33,711 bases of DNA, from assembly GCA_045658805.1 (NCBI GenBank), contig JAZOVQ010000040.1, forward strand, positions 1-33,711, in the 5' to 3' direction. The notes under the pieces are model-generated. The model saw nothing but the letters and a program-made list of their open reading frames with translations, was not told where the DNA came from and made no database searches. This DNA comes from Scatosoma sp045658805. GTDB lineage: Bacteria > Bacillota > Clostridia > Christensenellales > Borkfalkiaceae. The translations under genes and the position numbers were made by a program. Of the stretch, positions 30,952-33,711 are shown one piece after another (the first letter of the stretch is position 1; each line of letters starts with the position of its first letter).

Positions 30952-31731
30952 TCAAGACAATGCTTTTGCAATATCTTTTGCATACTCTTTTCCAAGCTCG
31001 TAGCCCTTTTCATAAGCAAATTCCTTTTGCTTTAAAGAATATTGACTCATATCCCCAAGCGCAGGCTCCAACCAAAAATCAATGATATCGGCATTCTCTT
31101 TCCGACGTGTTTGCGTACGGAAATAATCCATCATTTCTATCGTTTCCAAAAGAATCCCCATTGTTCCTGGCATCTTCTCTTTGCCCAATCTTTGACCAAG
31201 CGCGTCCACCGCCACAACGACGTCCGCTCCCATCTCTTTCACCTGACGGGCGGGCACTCTTTCCAAAACGCCGCCGTCAATCAAACGCATATCTCCCAGC
31301 TCCATCGGACGAAAGATTGCAGGGATACAAGAGGACGCAACAATCGCATCCAATACGCTTCCTTCGGAAAAAGTCACTACATCGTGCGCACGCATATCCA
31401 CCGCAACACAACGGAACGGCATTTTCAAATCTTCAAACTGCAGATCGCCAAGGTACTTTTCCAAAAGTTTACGCATTTTCGCCGTACTAAACAAACCGCC
31501 TCGCTTGCCCGTCGGGGAAATAAAATCAAGTAAGCGAAGTTTAAAAAACGCATTTTTCATCGTCTCAAAATCAATCCCAGCCGCATACGCCGCGCCAACA
31601 ATCGAGCCCATCGACGAGCCAACGATATAATCGGGTTTAATCCCTTCTTCGTCTAACGCTTTCAAAAAACCCAAATGAGAAATTCCTCTGCTGCCGCTAG
31701 ACCCCAACGCCAAACCTAACGTTTTCTTCAC
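30952..31731 (-). CDS. Patatin-like phospholipase family protein
   Basis: Patatin/RssA-type serine hydrolase, 259 aa. The oxyanion loop is GSSGSRG (10-16), the nucleophile is Ser40 in GSSMG, and the dyad Asp is in LIDGGVLERVP near 151. It probably deacylates phospholipids or lysophospholipids in the cytoplasm or at the membrane; no signal peptide is seen. The substrate is unknown. The start is GTG 31731, with AGGGAAG just upstream. It sits between pheA and rarA with gaps of 36 and 68 nt; the functional link is unclear. Confidence 0.9.
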   Translation of the reverse strand: MKKTLGLALGSSGSRGISHLGFLKALDEEGIKPDYIVGSSMGSIVGAAYAAGIDFETMKNAFFKLRLLDFISPTGKRGGLFSTAKMRKLLEKYLGDLQFEDLKMPFRCVAVDMRAHDVVTFSEGSVLDAIVASSCIPAIFRPMELGDMRLIDGGVLERVPARQVKEMGADVVVAVDALGQRLGKEKMPGTMGILLETIEMMDYFRTQTRRKENADIIDFWLEPALGDMSQYSLKQKEFAYEKGYELGKEYAKDIAKALS

Positions 31732-31767
31732 TGCTTCCCTCCTTATTTTATTTAAACTGTTTACGCC

Positions 31768-32625
31768 TTATTTACTGGTAGCGTACGCGCCCAACAATTT
31801 ACATTCCAACGCCTTTTCGCGAATGGTTTTCAACATTTCTTGTACATCCGCAGAACCAATATCGCAATCCGCTTCAAGGAAGAAACGATAATCGCCAGGA
31901 CGGTTTCTAACGGGACGGCTTTCAATTTTCGTCAAGTTAATACCATATTTTGCAATTACCTGCAACAATTCCAACAACCCGCCGGGACGGTGAGGTCCTA
32001 CCAACGAGAAGAAAATTCTTTCGCTGTGCGCAGGCAACGCTTCTTCGCCCTTTTTAACCAAAAGGAAGTGCGTAAAATTGTGTTTCTCGTCGGAAATACA
32101 TTCCTCGCCCATTACAAAACCGCTGCGCAAGTTTTCGATGTGCGAACCAACAATCGCCGCGCTCTTGCCCGATTCATCCTCCATTGCTTTAGACAAACCA
32201 AAGCCCGTGGATTCCGTTTCACGCACCGCCGCAAAAGGCATACGTTTGGTTAAAAATTCCGAACATTGGTCCAACGCTTGGCGGTGAGAATACACTCTGC
32301 CGATTTCCGAAAGCTTAACGCCTGCTTTATATACCAAGTGGTGGTTAATACGTACAATGGCTTCCTTTACCGCATACAAATCGGTGGAAGCTTGCAACAA
32401 ATCGAGGTTTTGCAAAACCCCGCCCTGTAAGCTGTTTTCAATGGGCAACGCCGCAGCGTCCACACGCCCCGTAGCAACCGCCGTCAACACTTCGCTAAAA
32501 TTACGGAAAGGGATACATTCGTCCCAATTTCCGCCTGCCGTATTGCCCGTTGCTTCCGTTTTCAAAAATGCTTTTGCCGCCAAGTGCGAATAGCTGCCTT
32601 CCGGCCCTAAAAATGCAATTTTCAT
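31768..32625 (-). CDS. pheA: Prephenate dehydratase (with ACT domain)
   Basis: Monofunctional prephenate dehydratase, 285 aa, converting prephenate to phenylpyruvate for phenylalanine synthesis. It begins MKIAFLGPEGSYSHLAAKAF; PIENSLQGGVLQNLDLL is the conserved substrate region. The catalytic TRF motif reads Thr185-His186-Phe187 (ACG CAC TTC), an Arg-to-His change. The C-terminal ACT domain has RPGGLLELLQ and the ESRP motif (KIESRPVRNRPGDYRF), which bind Phe for feedback control. There is no chorismate mutase domain. It follows the DAHP synthase gene, 57 nt downstream. Confidence 0.94.
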   Translation of the reverse strand: MKIAFLGPEGSYSHLAAKAFLKTEATGNTAGGNWDECIPFRNFSEVLTAVATGRVDAAALPIENSLQGGVLQNLDLLQASTDLYAVKEAIVRINHHLVYKAGVKLSEIGRVYSHRQALDQCSEFLTKRMPFAAVRETESTGFGLSKAMEDESGKSAAIVGSHIENLRSGFVMGEECISDEKHNFTHFLLVKKGEEALPAHSERIFFSLVGPHRPGGLLELLQVIAKYGINLTKIESRPVRNRPGDYRFFLEADCDIGSADVQEMLKTIREKALECKLLGAYATSK

Positions 32626-32682
32626 ATTAATATTATCCTCTTTTATAACGTCTTTCTCTTATCGTCAATTATGCACCTTTGC

Positions 32683-33705
32683 TTACACTTGTTCCGCAAT
32701 ATCACAAAGCAAACGTTCGGTATCTTCCCAGCCAAGACAAGGGTCGGTAATGGATTTTCCGAAAATTTCATCGTGCTTTTGGTTACCTTCCACAAGGAAG
32801 CTTTCAATCATAAACCCTTTTACAATTTTCTTAAACGCGGAGTCAAATTTACGGTTTTGCATAACTTCTTCCGCGATACGAATTTGCTGCTTAAATTTCT
32901 TGCCCGAATTGGAATGGTTGCAATCGATAACAATTGCAGGGTTTTCAAGGTTGCTCCCCTCATACATTTCCGTCAATTGCATAACCGTTTCATAATGGAA
33001 ATTGGGGATATCCGCGCCGCTTCCGTTTACACCGCCACGCAAAATGGCATGCGCGTAAGGATTACCGCCCGAGCTTACTTGATAGTTACGATATTTAAAA
33101 ACTTGAGGGCTTTGCGCCGCAAAAATCGAATTAATAAGCGCCAAAATATTGCCGCTCATGGGATTTTTCAAGCCTACGGGCGCGTCAACGCCGCTGGCAA
33201 CTTGACGGTGCAATTGGTCCTCAACGCTACGCGCGCCAACTGCGTGATAGGACAACAAATCCTCTACGTATGCCGTATTTTCGGGGTACAACATTTCGTC
33301 CGCCGAAGTCAAGCCCGATTCATTCATTGCCGCCAAGTGCAACGCGCGGATACTGCGGATACCTCTTACGATATCAGCCGTTCCTTCGGGATCGGGTTGT
33401 AAGAACATTCCCTTATAACCAACGCCCTTGGTGCGGGGCTTGTTGGTGTAAATACGAGGAACGATAACCAGTTTGTCTTTTACTTTTTCATTTACTTTGC
33501 CAAGACGAGAAATGTATTCGAGCGTGGGCGCCGATTCATGCGCGGAGCAAGGGCCCACTACGACCAACATCTTATCGCTTTTGCCAGAAATAACCGCACG
33601 GATTTCTTCATCTCTCTCTGCCTTAATTTTCTTGAGTTCGGGCGTCAATGGCGACTCCGCAATGAACTCTTCAGGTTCCGGGATAAAATACTGCTTTTCT
33701 ATCAT
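32683..33705 (-). CDS. aroF: 3-deoxy-7-phosphoheptulonate (DAHP) synthase, class I
   Basis: Class I (AroFGH-type) DAHP synthase, 340 aa, condensing phosphoenolpyruvate and erythrose 4-phosphate at the entry of the shikimate pathway. Visible blocks: VVVGPCSAHES, VPRIYTNKPRTKGVGYKG (KPRT binds erythrose 4-phosphate), PVGLKNPMSG, IDCNHSNSGK and GFMIESFLVEGNQ, covering metal and PEP ligands. The N-terminal extension before VVVGPC is the part that usually carries allosteric control. The start is ATG 33705; only 6 nt of upstream sequence is visible, so promoter and ribosome site cannot be judged. The isozyme letter is arbitrary. Paired with pheA, it suggests aromatic-acid control of both. Confidence 0.95.
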   Translation of the reverse strand: MIEKQYFIPEPEEFIAESPLTPELKKIKAERDEEIRAVISGKSDKMLVVVGPCSAHESAPTLEYISRLGKVNEKVKDKLVIVPRIYTNKPRTKGVGYKGMFLQPDPEGTADIVRGIRSIRALHLAAMNESGLTSADEMLYPENTAYVEDLLSYHAVGARSVEDQLHRQVASGVDAPVGLKNPMSGNILALINSIFAAQSPQVFKYRNYQVSSGGNPYAHAILRGGVNGSGADIPNFHYETVMQLTEMYEGSNLENPAIVIDCNHSNSGKKFKQQIRIAEEVMQNRKFDSAFKKIVKGFMIESFLVEGNQKHDEIFGKSITDPCLGWEDTERLLCDIAEQV

Positions 33706-33711
33706 ACTGCA

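Overview
This window comes from a spore-forming member of the Bacillota, most likely an uncultured anaerobic clostridial lineage. The evidence is a complete spoIIA sporulation operon, a bacterial V/A-type ATPase operon, strong Shine-Dalgarno sequences, a PolC-family N-terminal/OB/exonuclease protein, NrdR, TadA and the prs-pth-mfd-foldase order familiar from Clostridia. The genus cannot be fixed from sequence alone. Every protein gene reads on the minus strand; only two tRNA genes read on the plus strand. The region looks like ordinary chromosome: no transposase, integrase, phage gene or CRISPR array was seen. No gap between genes exceeds 300 bases; the longest, upstream of prs (17590-17850), holds a promoter, two hairpins and a candidate 47-codon ORF.

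Region 1-8740: a nine-gene V/A-type ATPase operon (H/G-like, I, K, E, C, F, A, B, D; D runs off the left edge) behind one strong sigma-A promoter whose -10 lies inside a perfect 23-bp palindrome. Subunit K carries the polar residues of a sodium-binding site. Region 8825-12539: a MATE-family exporter and a PrsA-like foldase lipoprotein with its own promoter, each followed by a terminator. Region 12557-17797: mfd, pth and prs, transcribed from a promoter before prs. Region 17851-20700: CPBP protease, rlmH, an M14 peptidase and tadA, tightly packed behind a promoter that predicts a leaderless transcript. Region 20715-22382: spoIIAA-spoIIAB-sigF, with a promoter resembling Spo0A-activated spoIIG (22-bp spacer, 0A box over the -35) and a SpoIIAB that has Val where the kinase N-box normally has Glu.

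Region 22413-22787: tRNA-Ile2(CAT) and tRNA-Asp(GTC) with promoter and terminators. Region 22850-25783: a large beta-helix lipoprotein with a Ser/Asp-rich linker. Region 25848-33705: aroF, pheA, a patatin-like lipase, rarA, nrdR, ispG, a PolC-like exonuclease lacking the polymerase, and mgsA.

Three signals are not explained by the genes: a dispersed 12-19 bp repeat (core TTCAACGCGTAC on the plus strand) sitting just 3' of four genes; three head-to-tail copies of a 15-16 bp unit between mgsA and the lipoprotein gene; and the palindrome over the ATPase promoter. No wholly new multi-gene system was recognised. The strongest leads are these non-coding repeats and the altered SpoIIAB.
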